Origin: Aliirhizobium wenxiniae
GTDB lineage: Bacteria > Pseudomonadota > Alphaproteobacteria > Rhizobiales > Rhizobiaceae
Direction of reading: 5' to 3'
Length of the DNA stretch: 64,000 nt
NCBI RefSeq assembly: GCF_014201355.1
Contig: NZ_JACHEG010000002.1
Coordinates: 1,116,001 to 1,180,000 of the forward strand
Below the pieces are notes generated by a model. It worked only from the letters and a program-made list of their open reading frames with translations, was not told the DNA's origin and did no database searches. The position numbers and the translations under genes are program-made. Below are positions 17,871 through 27,425 of the stretch, piece by piece (the first letter of the stretch is position 1; each line of letters begins with the position of its first letter).

Positions 17871-17907
17871 GACGTACCTCCTTTTGTCATTTTTCGTCAT
17901 GTGAATA

Positions 17908-17933
17908 GAACTTCCCCCCACGGCAATCGTTCC
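17908..17933 (-). promoter_or_regulatory. EcfG-type (general stress) promoter
   Basis: On the minus strand GGAAC (17929-17933), 17 bases, then GTTC (17908-17911), close to the GGAAC-N16/17-CGTT consensus of the alphaproteobacterial general stress sigma factor EcfG. It lies 38 bases before the PRC-barrel start codon, a suitable distance for a short leader. Confidence 0.6.
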
Positions 17934-18104
17934 CGAAAAATCTTCTCGGCCTGCGACAATTGACGCTTACGTTAAAGTCATCTAGCTGTTCGAGAATGGA
18001 CCAGTCTTTTCCGGTTCCGGTGAATGACCTAATATAGCCTTTGGAGAAGTGGAGGACTTTTCCATAGGCTTCAGGTAAGGGCAACGAGCATGGAGGATGC
18101 TCTC

Positions 18105-19799
18105 ATGAACGAACAGGTGGCGAGAGCCCCGACGAACCCGCGCAAGATCTGGCTGAAGTCCTATCCGCCCGGAGTGCCCGAAGAGATTCCGCCGCTGGCT
18201 CATCGCTCGCTCGGGCAGCTTTTCGAGGAGAGTTGCGCCCGTTATGGTGACCGGCCCGCCTTTACCAGCATGGGAAAATCGCTGACTTTCCGTCAGCTTG
18301 AAGCTGAGAGCCGCAGGATTGCCGGCTGGCTTCAAGCCAAGGGTCTGGAAAAGGGCGACCGCGTGGCGGTGATGCTGCCTAATGTCCTGCAGAACCCGGT
18401 GATCGTCTACGGGATCCTTCGCGCTGGGCTGGTGGTGGTCAACGTCAATCCGCTCTATACGCCGCGCGAACTCGAATATCAGCTGAAGGATTCCGGTGCG
18501 AAAGCGCTGTTCCTGCTGGAGAATTTTGCCGCAACCGCGCAGCAGGTATTGCCGGCGACAAGCGTCAAACATGTGGTCGTCGCGACGATGGGCGACATGC
18601 TGGGCATCAAAGGGCATATCGTCAATCTGGTCGTGCGCAAGGTGAAAAAGCTGGTACCGGCATGGTCGCTGCCCGGCCATTCCAGCTTCAGGGCCGTACT
18701 CAATGAAGGTGCAGGAACGGCGCTGAGGCCAATTGACGTCGGCCCGCATGATGTCGCTTTTCTTCAATATACCGGCGGAACGACCGGCGTATCCAAGGGT
18801 GCAATCCTTACCCATGCCAACCTTCTCTCCAACAAGGAGCAGATGGGCACCTGGCTGGAGACCGCCTTTCTCAACAAGCCGCGCCCGGAGCAGTTGCAGT
18901 TCCTCTGCGCACTGCCGCTCTATCACATCTTCGCGCTGACGGTGAATTCGCTGATGGGGGTTGCGACCGGCAGCCATAACCTCCTGATCGCCAATCCACG
19001 CGACATCCCGGCCTTCGTCAAGGAACTGCAAAAACACCCGGTTCATATCTTTCCGGGGCTGAATACGCTGTTCAACGCGCTGATGAACAATGCCGACTTC
19101 CAGAAGCTCGACCACTCGTCGTTGATCCTCGTCTTCGGCGGCGGCATGTCGGTGCAACGGCCGGTGGCCGAACGCTGGCTTGCCATGACCGGCTGCCCGA
19201 TTACCGAGGGGTACGGGCTTTCGGAGACCTCGCCCGTCGCGACGGCCAACCGGCTGGATACACAAGAATTTTCCGGCATGATCGGCCTGCCGGTCTCGTC
19301 GACAGAAATTGCGATCCGCGACGATGACGCTCATGATGTCGAACCTGGCGATGTCGGCGAAATCTGCATTCGTGGCCCACAGGTGATGGCGGGCTACTGG
19401 AACCGGCCGGATGAAACCGCGAAGGTGATGACGCCGGACGGCTTTTTCCGCACCGGCGACATGGGCTATATGGACCGCCAGGGCTATGTCAAAATCGTTG
19501 ACCGCAAGAAGGATATGATCCTCGTCTCGGGCTTCAACGTCTATCCGAACGAGGTCGAGGAAGTGGCGGCGATGCATCCCGGCGTGCTGGAGTGTGCAGC
19601 AGTCGGCGTTCCCGATCCGAATTCCGGCGAGGCGGTGAAACTGTTCGTGGTGAAGAAGGACCCGAACCTGAGCGAGGCCGATCTCAAGGCTCATTGCGCC
19701 GCGAACCTGACCAACTACAAGCGGCCGCGAGTCATCGAATTCCGCGATCTGCTGCCGAAATCCAATGTCGGCAAGATCCTGCGGCGGGAGTTGCGGTAA
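18105..19799 (+). CDS. fadD: Long-chain fatty acid-CoA ligase
   Basis: Activates long-chain fatty acids to acyl-CoA at the inner membrane for beta-oxidation or lipid synthesis. GGAGG at 18092-18096 fixes the start at MNEQVARAP. 564 residues, the FadD length. Motifs: LQYTGGTTGVSKGAILTH (A3), EGYGLSETSPV (A5), RTGDMGYMDRQGYVKIVDRKKDM (A7/A8, shown up to that point as GYMDRQGYVKIVDRKKD), the FadD linker GFNVYPNEVEE and the Lys in SNVGKILRREL. Monocistronic. A long antisense frame over this gene is a shadow. Confidence 0.92.
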   Translation: MNEQVARAPTNPRKIWLKSYPPGVPEEIPPLAHRSLGQLFEESCARYGDRPAFTSMGKSLTFRQLEAESRRIAGWLQAKGLEKGDRVAVMLPNVLQNPVIVYGILRAGLVVVNVNPLYTPRELEYQLKDSGAKALFLLENFAATAQQVLPATSVKHVVVATMGDMLGIKGHIVNLVVRKVKKLVPAWSLPGHSSFRAVLNEGAGTALRPIDVGPHDVAFLQYTGGTTGVSKGAILTHANLLSNKEQMGTWLETAFLNKPRPEQLQFLCALPLYHIFALTVNSLMGVATGSHNLLIANPRDIPAFVKELQKHPVHIFPGLNTLFNALMNNADFQKLDHSSLILVFGGGMSVQRPVAERWLAMTGCPITEGYGLSETSPVATANRLDTQEFSGMIGLPVSSTEIAIRDDDAHDVEPGDVGEICIRGPQVMAGYWNRPDETAKVMTPDGFFRTGDMGYMDRQGYVKIVDRKKDMILVSGFNVYPNEVEEVAAMHPGVLECAAVGVPDPNSGEAVKLFVVKKDPNLSEADLKAHCAANLTNYKRPRVIEFRDLLPKSNVGKILRRELR

Positions 19800-19942
19800 G
19801 CGCTCAATGCCGTTGCAACACAGCGACAGGTCAGAACCAAGAGTGACTTGTCGCTGTCATCTCCTCCGTTTAGCAGTGGACGGCACCTTCGCGCTCCAAT
19901 ACTCACGAGTTGTGGTGCCGGGGATAAGCTGTTGGAGTTCGC

Positions 19943-21190
19943 TTGCAAAACCGTGCCGGATTTTCGTTTCGCCTGATTGCCGTTGCTTCTCTCGTCGCTG
20001 CGCTTTCGAGCTGTGCCGGCAGGCCCGAAGGCGTGCTCATTCCGACTGCGACTGCGTCCGTTCCCGATACCTCGACCGTCGATGTGCTGGTGGCGACGAC
20101 CCGCAAGCCGAGCGAAGCGCCCGGCATCCTGTTCTCCGGTGAACGCGGACGAGAACCCTCCGTCACCGAAATCAAGGTTTCGATACCGCCCGACAGCGCA
20201 CGTGAGGTGGGCCAGGTCCAGTGGCCGAAAAAGCTACCAGCCAACCCGGCCAAGGAGTTTGCCACGCTTTCGGTCACCCCGTTGCAGATCGGCGGTGCAC
20301 GCAACTGGCTGCATCATAACCTGCCCAAGAGCCGCAGGGTGATGGTGTTTGTCCACGGGTTCAACAACCGTTACGAGGATGCCGTCTATCGCTTTGCGCA
20401 GATCGTCCACGATTCCAATACGGACGTGGCGCCGGTGCTTTTCACCTGGCCGTCGCGCGGCAGCATCTTTGCCTATAACTATGACAAGGAAAGTACCAAC
20501 TATTCCCGCGATGCACTGGAGAACATGCTGCGCCAGCTTTCCACCGACCCTGCGGTCGGCGAAGTGACGATCATGGCGCATTCGATGGGGTCCTGGCTTA
20601 CCGTCGAAGCTCTGCGTCAGATGGCGATCCGCGACGGGCGCGTGGCGCCGAAAATCCAGAATGTCATTCTCGCTTCGCCGGATCTCGATGTCGACGTCTT
20701 CGGCCGGCAGTTTGCCGAACTTGGGCCGAAGCATCCGCATTTCACGCTTTTCGTGTCCCGTGACGACCGGGCGCTCAGCCTGTCCCGGCGCATTTCCGGC
20801 AATATCGACCGACTGGGCCAGGTGGACCCGACCGTCGAGCCCTATCGTACCGAATTCGAGAAAGCCGGGATCGTTGTTCTCGATCTCACCAAGCTCAAGG
20901 GTGGCGATCGCCTGAACCATGGCAAGTTCGCTGAAAGCCCGGAAGTGGTGAAACTGATCGGCAACCGGCTGATCGCGGGACAGACAGTGACCGACAGCGA
21001 TGTCGGGCTTGGCGAACGGCTGGGGGCTGTGGCGCTCGGCACCGCGCAAACGGTGGGCGGTGCCGCGAGTGTCGCCGTCAGCACGCCGATCGCGATCTTC
21101 GATCCGGCAACCCGACGCAGCTACAACGATCAGGTCGGGCGTTTCGGACAGGCTGTCGGCAACACGATGGAGACCGCCGTCGGTCAATAA
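19943..21190 (+). CDS. Lipoprotein alpha/beta hydrolase (DUF900 family)
   Basis: Probable membrane-anchored serine hydrolase. TTG start with GGAG 6 bases upstream; no in-frame ATG is near. The N-terminus is a lipoprotein signal with lipobox LSSC at about residues 21-24. Then comes a VATTRKPSE segment typical of DUF900 proteins, the strand VMVFVHGFNNRYEDAVYRFA (oxyanion loop HGFN), the nucleophile elbow IMAHSMGSW, and an Asp/His region near VSRDDRALSLSRRISG. 415 residues. Substrate unknown. Signal peptide and catalytic Ser are seen; lipid attachment is inferred from the lipobox. Confidence 0.85.
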   Translation: MQNRAGFSFRLIAVASLVAALSSCAGRPEGVLIPTATASVPDTSTVDVLVATTRKPSEAPGILFSGERGREPSVTEIKVSIPPDSAREVGQVQWPKKLPANPAKEFATLSVTPLQIGGARNWLHHNLPKSRRVMVFVHGFNNRYEDAVYRFAQIVHDSNTDVAPVLFTWPSRGSIFAYNYDKESTNYSRDALENMLRQLSTDPAVGEVTIMAHSMGSWLTVEALRQMAIRDGRVAPKIQNVILASPDLDVDVFGRQFAELGPKHPHFTLFVSRDDRALSLSRRISGNIDRLGQVDPTVEPYRTEFEKAGIVVLDLTKLKGGDRLNHGKFAESPEVVKLIGNRLIAGQTVTDSDVGLGERLGAVALGTAQTVGGAASVAVSTPIAIFDPATRRSYNDQVGRFGQAVGNTMETAVGQ

Positions 21191-21297
21191 ATGGACAATT
21201 GACTGAGCCGTTACGCAAAAGACGCAACGGTGGCGCTTGATTTGAACAAGAAAGCGAATACGTTCCCCTGCATCATTCAGCAGAATGCGAGGAAATC

Positions 21298-22923
21298 ATG
21301 CAGACCATCGTCCAAGAGCTCAAGGCAACCGCAGACGCTACCAAGGCGACGGACATTCGTGCCGCTTTCGCCAAGGACGCGGGCCGCTTCGAAAAATTCA
21401 GCGCCCGCTTCGATGATCTCACCATGGATTATTCCAAGACCGCGGTGAATGAAGATATCCTCACGCTGCTTGAAAAGCTTGCCGATGCCGGTGGCGTGGC
21501 GAAAAAGCGCGAGGAGATGTTCTCCGGCGTCGCCATCAACTTCACCGAAGACCGCGCGGTTCTGCATACGGCGCTGCGCAACAGGTCCAACACACCGGTT
21601 CTTGTCGACGGCAAGGATGTCATGCCGGACGTCAATTCGGTTCTGGCGGCAATGGGCAAGTTTGCCGACGGCATCCGTTCCGGTGCACTGAAGGGCGCAA
21701 CCGGCAAAAAGATCACCGATATCGTCAATATCGGCATCGGCGGTTCCGACCTTGGGCCAGTCATGGCGACGCTGGCGCTCGCCCCTTATCATGACGGCCC
21801 ACGTGCGCATTTCGTCTCCAATGTCGACGGCGCCCATATCGCCGATACGCTGAAGCTGCTCGATGCGGAAACAACACTGTTCATCGTCGCGTCGAAGACC
21901 TTCACGACGATCGAAACGATGACCAATGCGGCAACTGCCCGCAGGTTCATTGCCGACACGCTGGGCGATACCGCCGTAGAACATCATTTCTGCGCCGTCT
22001 CCACCGCGCTCGACAAGGTCGCGGCCTTCGGCATCGACCAGAGCCGCGTGTTCGGCTTCTGGGATTGGGTCGGCGGTCGTTATTCGATCTGGTCGGCTAT
22101 CGGCCTGCCGCTGATGCTCGCCATTGGGCCGGAGAATTTCGGCAAGTTTCTCGATGGCGCACATGCGATGGACAAGCATTTCCGCGAGGCACCGGTGCGT
22201 AAAAACCTGCCGATGCTACTCGGCCTGATCGGGTTCTATCATCGTAATGTTCTGGGTTATCCGACCCGCGCGATCCTGCCCTATGACCAGCGCCTGCTGC
22301 GTTTCCCGGCCTATCTGCAGCAGCTCGACATGGAATCGAACGGCAAGGGCGTGACGATCGACGGCACGCCGGTCGAGGGCAATTCCGGCCCGGTCGTCTG
22401 GGGCGAGCCCGGCACCAACGGTCAGCATGCCTTCTACCAGCTGATCCACCAGGGCACGAGCATCATTCCGGCCGAGTTCATGATCGCGGCCAACGGTTTC
22501 GAGCCTGAGCTGCGCCACCAGCACGACCTCCTGATCGCCAATTGCCTGGCGCAGTCGGAAGCGCTGATGAAGGGCCGTACTTTCGAGGAAGCAAAAGCCC
22601 AGCTGACCTCCAAGGGCATGGACGACAAAAAGGCCGATTTCATCGCGCCGCACCGCGTGTTTACCGGCAACCGCCCGTCGATCACCTTCGTGCAGGACAA
22701 GCTGACGCCGTTTGCCTTCGGCCGCCTCGTGGCGCTCTACGAGCACCGCGTCTTCGTCGAAGGCGTGCTCTTCCGCATCAACTCCTTCGACCAGTGGGGC
22801 GTGGAGCTGGGCAAGGAACTGGCAACCGGCCTGCTGCCGGTCGTCGAAGGCAAGGAGAGTGCCGCGGGTCACGATTCATCGACGCAAGGATTGGTGAAGA
22901 CGCTGGCCGGACTGAAGAAGTAA
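21298..22923 (+). CDS. pgi: Glucose-6-phosphate isomerase
   Basis: Interconverts glucose 6-phosphate and fructose 6-phosphate. 541 residues, the long Pgi form. Signatures: [16 protein letters not shown] (about 143-158), [37 protein letters not shown], catalytic Glu in [12 protein letters not shown], and the C-terminal [16 protein letters not shown] preceded by GAGGAAATC. It ends at a strong two-way terminator shared with the convergent sugar kinase gene, which handles a related hexose step. Confidence 0.97.
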   Translation: MQTIVQELKATADATKATDIRAAFAKDAGRFEKFSARFDDLTMDYSKTAVNEDILTLLEKLADAGGVAKKREEMFSGVAINFTEDRAVLHTALRNRSNTPVLVDGKDVMPDVNSVLAAMGKFADGIRSGALKGATGKKITDIVNIGIGGSDLGPVMATLALAPYHDGPRAHFVSNVDGAHIADTLKLLDAETTLFIVASKTFTTIETMTNAATARRFIADTLGDTAVEHHFCAVSTALDKVAAFGIDQSRVFGFWDWVGGRYSIWSAIGLPLMLAIGPENFGKFLDGAHAMDKHFREAPVRKNLPMLLGLIGFYHRNVLGYPTRAILPYDQRLLRFPAYLQQLDMESNGKGVTIDGTPVEGNSGPVVWGEPGTNGQHAFYQLIHQGTSIIPAEFMIAANGFEPELRHQHDLLIANCLAQSEALMKGRTFEEAKAQLTSKGMDDKKADFIAPHRVFTGNRPSITFVQDKLTPFAFGRLVALYEHRVFVEGVLFRINSFDQWGVELGKELATGLLPVVEGKESAAGHDSSTQGLVKTLAGLKK

Positions 22924-22940
22924 TCTCGTATAATCAAACA

Positions 22941-22978
22941 AAAAGCCCTCCGGAACGACATTTCCGGAGGGCTTTTTT
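22941..22978. terminator. Bidirectional intrinsic terminator
   Basis: Perfect 15-bp stem (22941-22955 with 22962-22976), GC-rich in the middle with A-run and T-run ends, loop CGACAT. It serves pgi on the plus strand and the fructokinase-like gene on the minus strand. Confidence 0.92.
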
Positions 22979-22998
22979 ATTGGCCGTAGAAGGCTCGC

Positions 22999-23925
22999 TT
23001 AAAGCCCGATCTCGTTCGCGAAGGGTGGGTTTGCCCCTGCCCGCGAAACCGTCACGGCAGCCGCCTTGGCGCCGAGGGCCAGTGCCCTGGCGATCTGGTC
23101 TTCGGTCAGGCTTGCCACCTGCGTCTTGGTGAGCAGGTTCTGCATCTTCAGCGACGCGAGAATACCAGCATCGAATGTGTCGCCGGCGCCGACCGTATCG
23201 ACCACCGTTACCCGTTCACTCGGAACCATTACCTTATGATCCGCCGTATAGCCGACAGCACCTTCGGCGCCGCGGGTGACGACGACGAGCTTTGCACCGT
23301 GATGCAGCCAGTGGCGGGCGAGCGTATCCTCGTCGCCTTCCAGGCCGAACCAGGCGAGATCCTCATCCGAGAATTTTACGATATCCGACATGGCGGCCAT
23401 GCGGCGGATACGGGCGAGATGGGCCGCCTTGTCCTTGATGAAGCCCGGACGGATGTTCGGATCGAGCGAGATGACGCGCTTTTCGTGCTCGCGCAGCATC
23501 AGCGCCTCATAGGTCGAACCGCAGGGTTCGGGGATCAGGCTGATCGCGCCGAAATGCAGCGCCTCACATTCATCTCCGATCGCCGGCAGATCGGCTTCGG
23601 TGATCATGCGGCCTGCCGTGCCTTCGTCGTAAAAGGCATAGGTCGCATGGCCATCCACCAACTTGACGAAGGCAATGGTCGAAGGTCGCGATGCGATGGC
23701 GCAATAGCTGAAGTCGACATTGCTCTTGCGCAGCGTGTCGCGCAGGATGTCACCCATCATGTCATCGGCAAGACCGGTGAAGAAGGCCGTCGGGACGCCC
23801 AGACGGCCTAGAGCGATGGCGGTATTGAAGACGGCGCCACCGGCATAGGGCGAAAACGCCGGTTCGCCGAGCGTCGTTTCACGCGGCAACATGTCGATCA
23901 AAGCTTCGCCGCAGCACAGGATCAT
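22999..23925 (-). CDS. frk: PfkB-family sugar kinase, fructokinase-like
   Basis: Phosphorylates a sugar, probably fructose, in the cytoplasm. 308 residues. N-terminal MILCCGEALIDMLPRET, the first PfkB signature region GGAVFNTAIALGRLGVP, and the second signature DTVGAGDTFDAGIL holding the catalytic Asp (about residue 250). GGGAGG lies 6 bases before the ATG. It follows pyrE with a 57-base gap on the same strand, an arrangement known in related rhizobia, and is convergent with pgi, so fructose would enter hexose-phosphate metabolism here. Exact sugar not proven. Confidence 0.88.
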   Translation of the reverse strand: MILCCGEALIDMLPRETTLGEPAFSPYAGGAVFNTAIALGRLGVPTAFFTGLADDMMGDILRDTLRKSNVDFSYCAIASRPSTIAFVKLVDGHATYAFYDEGTAGRMITEADLPAIGDECEALHFGAISLIPEPCGSTYEALMLREHEKRVISLDPNIRPGFIKDKAAHLARIRRMAAMSDIVKFSDEDLAWFGLEGDEDTLARHWLHHGAKLVVVTRGAEGAVGYTADHKVMVPSERVTVVDTVGAGDTFDAGILASLKMQNLLTKTQVASLTEDQIARALALGAKAAAVTVSRAGANPPFANEIGL

Positions 23926-23982
23926 CGATTTCCTCCCGAGATCATTGTTTCGCCCATCGATACCTGAGCTTTTGTATTAACA

Positions 23983-24678
23983 CTAGAGCGAAAGCTCAGT
24001 AATGCCACCATGACGGCCGGACCATTCCATCGGTGCGTCGAGGAAGGATTCGACTTCCGACAGCGTGTTTTCGTCGAACAGCTTCTGGTCACGGGCAACA
24101 GCCAGAACGTTGCGCCAGGTGGCGATGTAATGGAACTGAACCCTGCCATTGGCAAAACGCTCGGCGACCTGCGGATACATGTCGTAAAAGAACAGCGACA
24201 TACCATGGTCAACCACGCCGCCTGCCGCGCGGATGGCGTCAATGAAGGTGAACATGCCGCCGCCGACCGTGACGAGGTCTTCGATAACGAGGACACGTGC
24301 ACCCTCCGGCAGATGGCCTTCGATCTGCGATGCACGACCGTGGCCCTTGGGCTTTTTGCGGACATAGATCATCGGCAGGCCGAGGCGTTCTGACAGAAGG
24401 GCAGCAAAAGGAATGCCCGCAGTTTCGCCGCCCGCGATACAATCGAACTTCTCAAAGCCGGCTTCGCGCAAAGCGGTGGCTGCGGCAAAATCCATGATGG
24501 TGGAGCGAACACGAGGGAAAGAAAGCAGCTTGCGGCAGTCGATATAGACAGGGCTCATCATGCCGGAGGAGAACTTGTAGGGCTTGTCGGCGCTGAAATG
24601 CACGGCTCCGATTTCCCAGAGCATCTTTGCCATCAGTTCGGCCATTACATTCCGGTCGATAAATGTGGTCTGGATCAT
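23983..24678 (-). CDS. pyrE: Orotate phosphoribosyltransferase
   Basis: Fifth step of pyrimidine synthesis: orotate plus PRPP gives OMP. The start [10 protein letters not shown] is preceded by AAGGAG; 39 more codons are open but would be an unlikely extension. 231 residues. PRPP-binding motif [17 protein letters not shown] (about 122-138), the [12 protein letters not shown] loop, and the N-terminal [17 protein letters not shown] segment. It probably runs with the downstream sugar kinase. pyrC, another pyrimidine gene, is 1.5 kb upstream on the same strand, separated by the diguanylate cyclase gene. Confidence 0.95.
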   Translation of the reverse strand: MIQTTFIDRNVMAELMAKMLWEIGAVHFSADKPYKFSSGMMSPVYIDCRKLLSFPRVRSTIMDFAAATALREAGFEKFDCIAGGETAGIPFAALLSERLGLPMIYVRKKPKGHGRASQIEGHLPEGARVLVIEDLVTVGGGMFTFIDAIRAAGGVVDHGMSLFFYDMYPQVAERFANGRVQFHYIATWRNVLAVARDQKLFDENTLSEVESFLDAPMEWSGRHGGITELSL

Positions 24679-24826
24679 GCGCCCGCTCCTTGATCGCTGC
24701 TTTTCTTTATTCGCAAGTCCGAACGCGAAACCGCTGCAGATTTTCGCTGGACATTGCTTCAAACCACGCGCCGCAATAGCAGCATGGCGTCGCATGCGCC
24801 AGTGGAGAGATTAGGCGTTCAAATTT

Positions 24827-26008
24827 TCAGGCTGAAGTGCGGCTGTCAGGCGCAGGACGGATGGATCGGAGATAGGTTGCGATTTCGACCCGATCACGCC
24901 CGGCGCCCTTTGCTTCATAAAGTGCGCCATCAGCAAGGTTCAGAACGGTTTCGAACGGCTGGCCTTCCGGGGTGCCGACGGAGACACCTCCGCTGACCGT
25001 GCAGCGAACAAGCTTTCCGTCGATGAAGATGTCACGCGCCGCGAAACGCATACGTACTGCATTGGCGATCCTTTCGGCCCGGCCGGGCATGACCTCGCCG
25101 ACAACCATGGCAAACTCTTCGCCTCCCAGCCGCGCTGCCGCTCCCTCGGCAAGCATTTCCGACAGCATGTCCTGTGCGAAGAGTTTCAGAACCTCATCGC
25201 CGGCGGAATGGCCAAACCGGTCGTTGATCGACTTGAACCTATCTATATCGAAGACGATCACAGCGGTGGAGACGCTCAGCTTGCGTCCGCCATACTGATC
25301 GAACAAGGCACGGCGATTGATGAGACCAGTCAGGGCATCGGTCATTGCTTCACGCCGGTGAAGGGCCGCCATGCGCCACTGATGAAGCGCCAGCGACAAA
25401 GCACCGATACCGGTCATACCGGCGATGCAGATGCCGATATTCAAGTTTTCCGCCCAGTTTACCGGCGGTTCGCCAAGGCTCAGACGGCCATCCGCAATGA
25501 GAACACCGGCACAAAGCGCGAATGAGAAACCGCTGACACAATACAGAATGACCATGCCAAGCAAAGGACCATGAGCCTCTTTGCGTGCCGTCCAGTATTG
25601 GCACCCTGTGCCGACAAGAAGGGTGGCTGTCAGGACATTCATGATGATCAGGCCGAGCCCGTCGAGCCCGGCGAGAATTAAAGGCAAGCCAAGGGCAAGG
25701 CTGACAAAAGACAGAGTGCCGGCCAATCGCCAGGGTGACATTCCAGTACGAAACTGGACCGAAGCGGCATAGATGGTGGAAAAGCCGATCATGAACAGCG
25801 CATAGGCTATAGCAGCGGGAGCAAGACCCGATTGAGCAGAGAACGTGCTGTAGACAGCAATGCCGGCCACCACAAGGCATAGTGAAATGGCCAGGGTCAA
25901 AAGAAAAGAATCCGTTCGGCGGGAAAACCACGTGCCAAACAAGGTGACCATCAGGCATGCGGCGGAAACGCCAAGCGCAAGCAGAAGAGACGGATAGTCA
26001 AGCATCAT
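24827..26008 (-). CDS. Membrane diguanylate cyclase (GGDEF)
   Basis: Makes cyclic di-GMP from two GTP. About 393 residues (a second ATG directly follows the first). Six or seven hydrophobic helices fill residues 5-210, then a GGDEF domain: DALTGLINRRALFDQY, FDIDRFKSINDRFGHSAGDE, and the active-site loop GGEEF at about 295-299. The residues where the RxxD inhibitory site would stand read LAEG, so product inhibition through the I-site is not expected. The membrane part probably senses an unknown signal. Lies between pyrC and pyrE on the same strand with clear gaps on both sides. Confidence 0.9.
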   Translation of the reverse strand: MMLDYPSLLLALGVSAACLMVTLFGTWFSRRTDSFLLTLAISLCLVVAGIAVYSTFSAQSGLAPAAIAYALFMIGFSTIYAASVQFRTGMSPWRLAGTLSFVSLALGLPLILAGLDGLGLIIMNVLTATLLVGTGCQYWTARKEAHGPLLGMVILYCVSGFSFALCAGVLIADGRLSLGEPPVNWAENLNIGICIAGMTGIGALSLALHQWRMAALHRREAMTDALTGLINRRALFDQYGGRKLSVSTAVIVFDIDRFKSINDRFGHSAGDEVLKLFAQDMLSEMLAEGAAARLGGEEFAMVVGEVMPGRAERIANAVRMRFAARDIFIDGKLVRCTVSGGVSVGTPEGQPFETVLNLADGALYEAKGAGRDRVEIATYLRSIRPAPDSRTSA

Positions 26009-26064
26009 GCCGGAATTCTCTTCGAAGATTTATTCAATATACGAGCAGAAGCTAAGATGAGAAT

Positions 26065-26090
26065 CTCTCCAAAGTGTTACCTTTGGAGAG
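26065..26090 (-). terminator. Hairpin downstream of pyrC
   Basis: Perfect 10-bp stem CTCTCCAAAG / CTTTGGAGAG with a 6-base loop, in the 127-base gap between pyrC and the diguanylate cyclase gene. No U-run follows on either strand, so it is a probable, not certain, transcript end. Confidence 0.45.
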
Positions 26091-26135
26091 CTACAACTCG
26101 AATAAATATCAATCCGGCAGAAACAACCAGTAATT

Positions 26136-27176
26136 TCAGTCCACGACATTCCAGAAGATTTGGAAACCGGGATCGAACACAGTGATTACACCGGCGCCGG
26201 TATCGCGTTTTGCAGGAAACTCGACCTGAACGTCCTGTTTCTCAAGCGTTATCTTATCTTCGTTCGGCTGCAGCCCGTACCAAGCCGGACCGTTCAACGA
26301 TGCAAAGGCTTCGAGTTTGTCCAGGGCATTATCCTGCTCGAAAACATGGGCAAGGCAGCTCATCGTGTTCACCGAAGTATAGATGCCGGCACAGCCACAG
26401 GCGCATTCCTTCAACGGGTCGACATGCGGTGCGGAATCCGTGCCAAGGAAGAAGCGATGGTCGCCGGATGTCGCAGCGGCGCGCAAGGCCAGGCGATGGC
26501 TTTCGCGCTTTGCAACCGGCAAGCAATAGTAATGAGGACGAATGCCGCCGACCAAAATGTCGTTACGGTTGATGATGAGGTGATGCGTGGTAATCGAACC
26601 TGCAAGGTTTGCCTTGGAAGACTTGATGTAGTCGATGCCATCCGAGGTCGTGACATGTTCCATCGTCACCTTGAGTTCCGGAAGCCGCTTGCGCAGTGGA
26701 TCAAGCACCGTCTCGATGAACACCGCCTCGCGATCGAAGATATCGACTTCGGGCGTCGTGACCTCGCCATGCACGCAAAGTGGAAGACCGATCTTCGCCA
26801 TGCGCTCCAGAACAGGCATAGCCTTTTCCAGATCACGCACACCGCCATGAGAATTGGTGGTGGCACCCGCGGGATAGAGCTTCACGGCAGTAATGAGACC
26901 GCTCTTTTTGCCTTCCTCCACATCATCGGGATTCGTGTGCTCCGTCAGATAGAGGGTCATCAGTGGCTCGAACCTATGCCCTTCCGGCAGGGCAGCCATG
27001 ATGCGTGAGCGATAAGCTGCGGCATCGGCCGTAGTCACGACCGGCGGAACGAGGTTCGGCATGATGATCGCACGGGCAAAGTGACGGCTTGTATCGCCGA
27101 TCACACCCTCCAGCACTGCGCCGTCCCGCAGATGGAGATGCCAATCGTCGGGGCGGCGAATCTGAAGCGTTTTCAT
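26136..27176 (-). CDS. pyrC: Dihydroorotase (PyrC type)
   Basis: Zinc enzyme that closes carbamoyl aspartate to dihydroorotate. 346 residues, the size of the enterobacterial-type PyrC. Metal ligands in [10 protein letters not shown] near the N-terminus, the carboxylated Lys region [33 protein letters not shown] and the FLGTDSAPH motif are all present. The ATG follows GGAACAG. It has its own gap on both sides and is divergent from the Sel1-repeat gene. Confidence 0.96.
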   Translation of the reverse strand: MKTLQIRRPDDWHLHLRDGAVLEGVIGDTSRHFARAIIMPNLVPPVVTTADAAAYRSRIMAALPEGHRFEPLMTLYLTEHTNPDDVEEGKKSGLITAVKLYPAGATTNSHGGVRDLEKAMPVLERMAKIGLPLCVHGEVTTPEVDIFDREAVFIETVLDPLRKRLPELKVTMEHVTTSDGIDYIKSSKANLAGSITTHHLIINRNDILVGGIRPHYYCLPVAKRESHRLALRAAATSGDHRFFLGTDSAPHVDPLKECACGCAGIYTSVNTMSCLAHVFEQDNALDKLEAFASLNGPAWYGLQPNEDKITLEKQDVQVEFPAKRDTGAGVITVFDPGFQIFWNVVD

Positions 27177-27425
27177 GGAGCTGTTCCGCTGAGTGTTTTG
27201 GGGATGCCGATCCCGCTTAACATCAAAGCAGACGCAAAGACAATCTCACACCCATTCCGAGAAACACCGGAACATCCAATCGATGCCGACAGCATCACGT
27301 TAAACTTCACGAAATCGTGCGGATTACTGAGGCTCTGAAAGGACTCTCGATGCGAATACGCGGAACAAGCACACGAGTGCTGCGTTCATTAAGCAATCTG
27401 AAAGCGTTTTGAGTCGGAGCGAACA

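Noticed and set aside
17982..19694. 570-codon open frame antisense to fadD
   Set aside because: Exactly mirrors the codon pattern of fadD, composition is His/Arg/Asp-rich as in antisense shadows, no ribosome site.
19820..19857. 9-bp inverted repeat ACAGCGACA / TGTCGCTGT after fadD
   Set aside because: Loop of 20 bases and no U-run; too weak to call a terminator.
23964..23999. 9-bp inverted repeat CTGAGCTTT / AAAGCTCAG around the pyrE stop
   Set aside because: 18-base loop, one arm inside the coding sequence and no U-run; pyrE and the sugar kinase are more likely co-transcribed.
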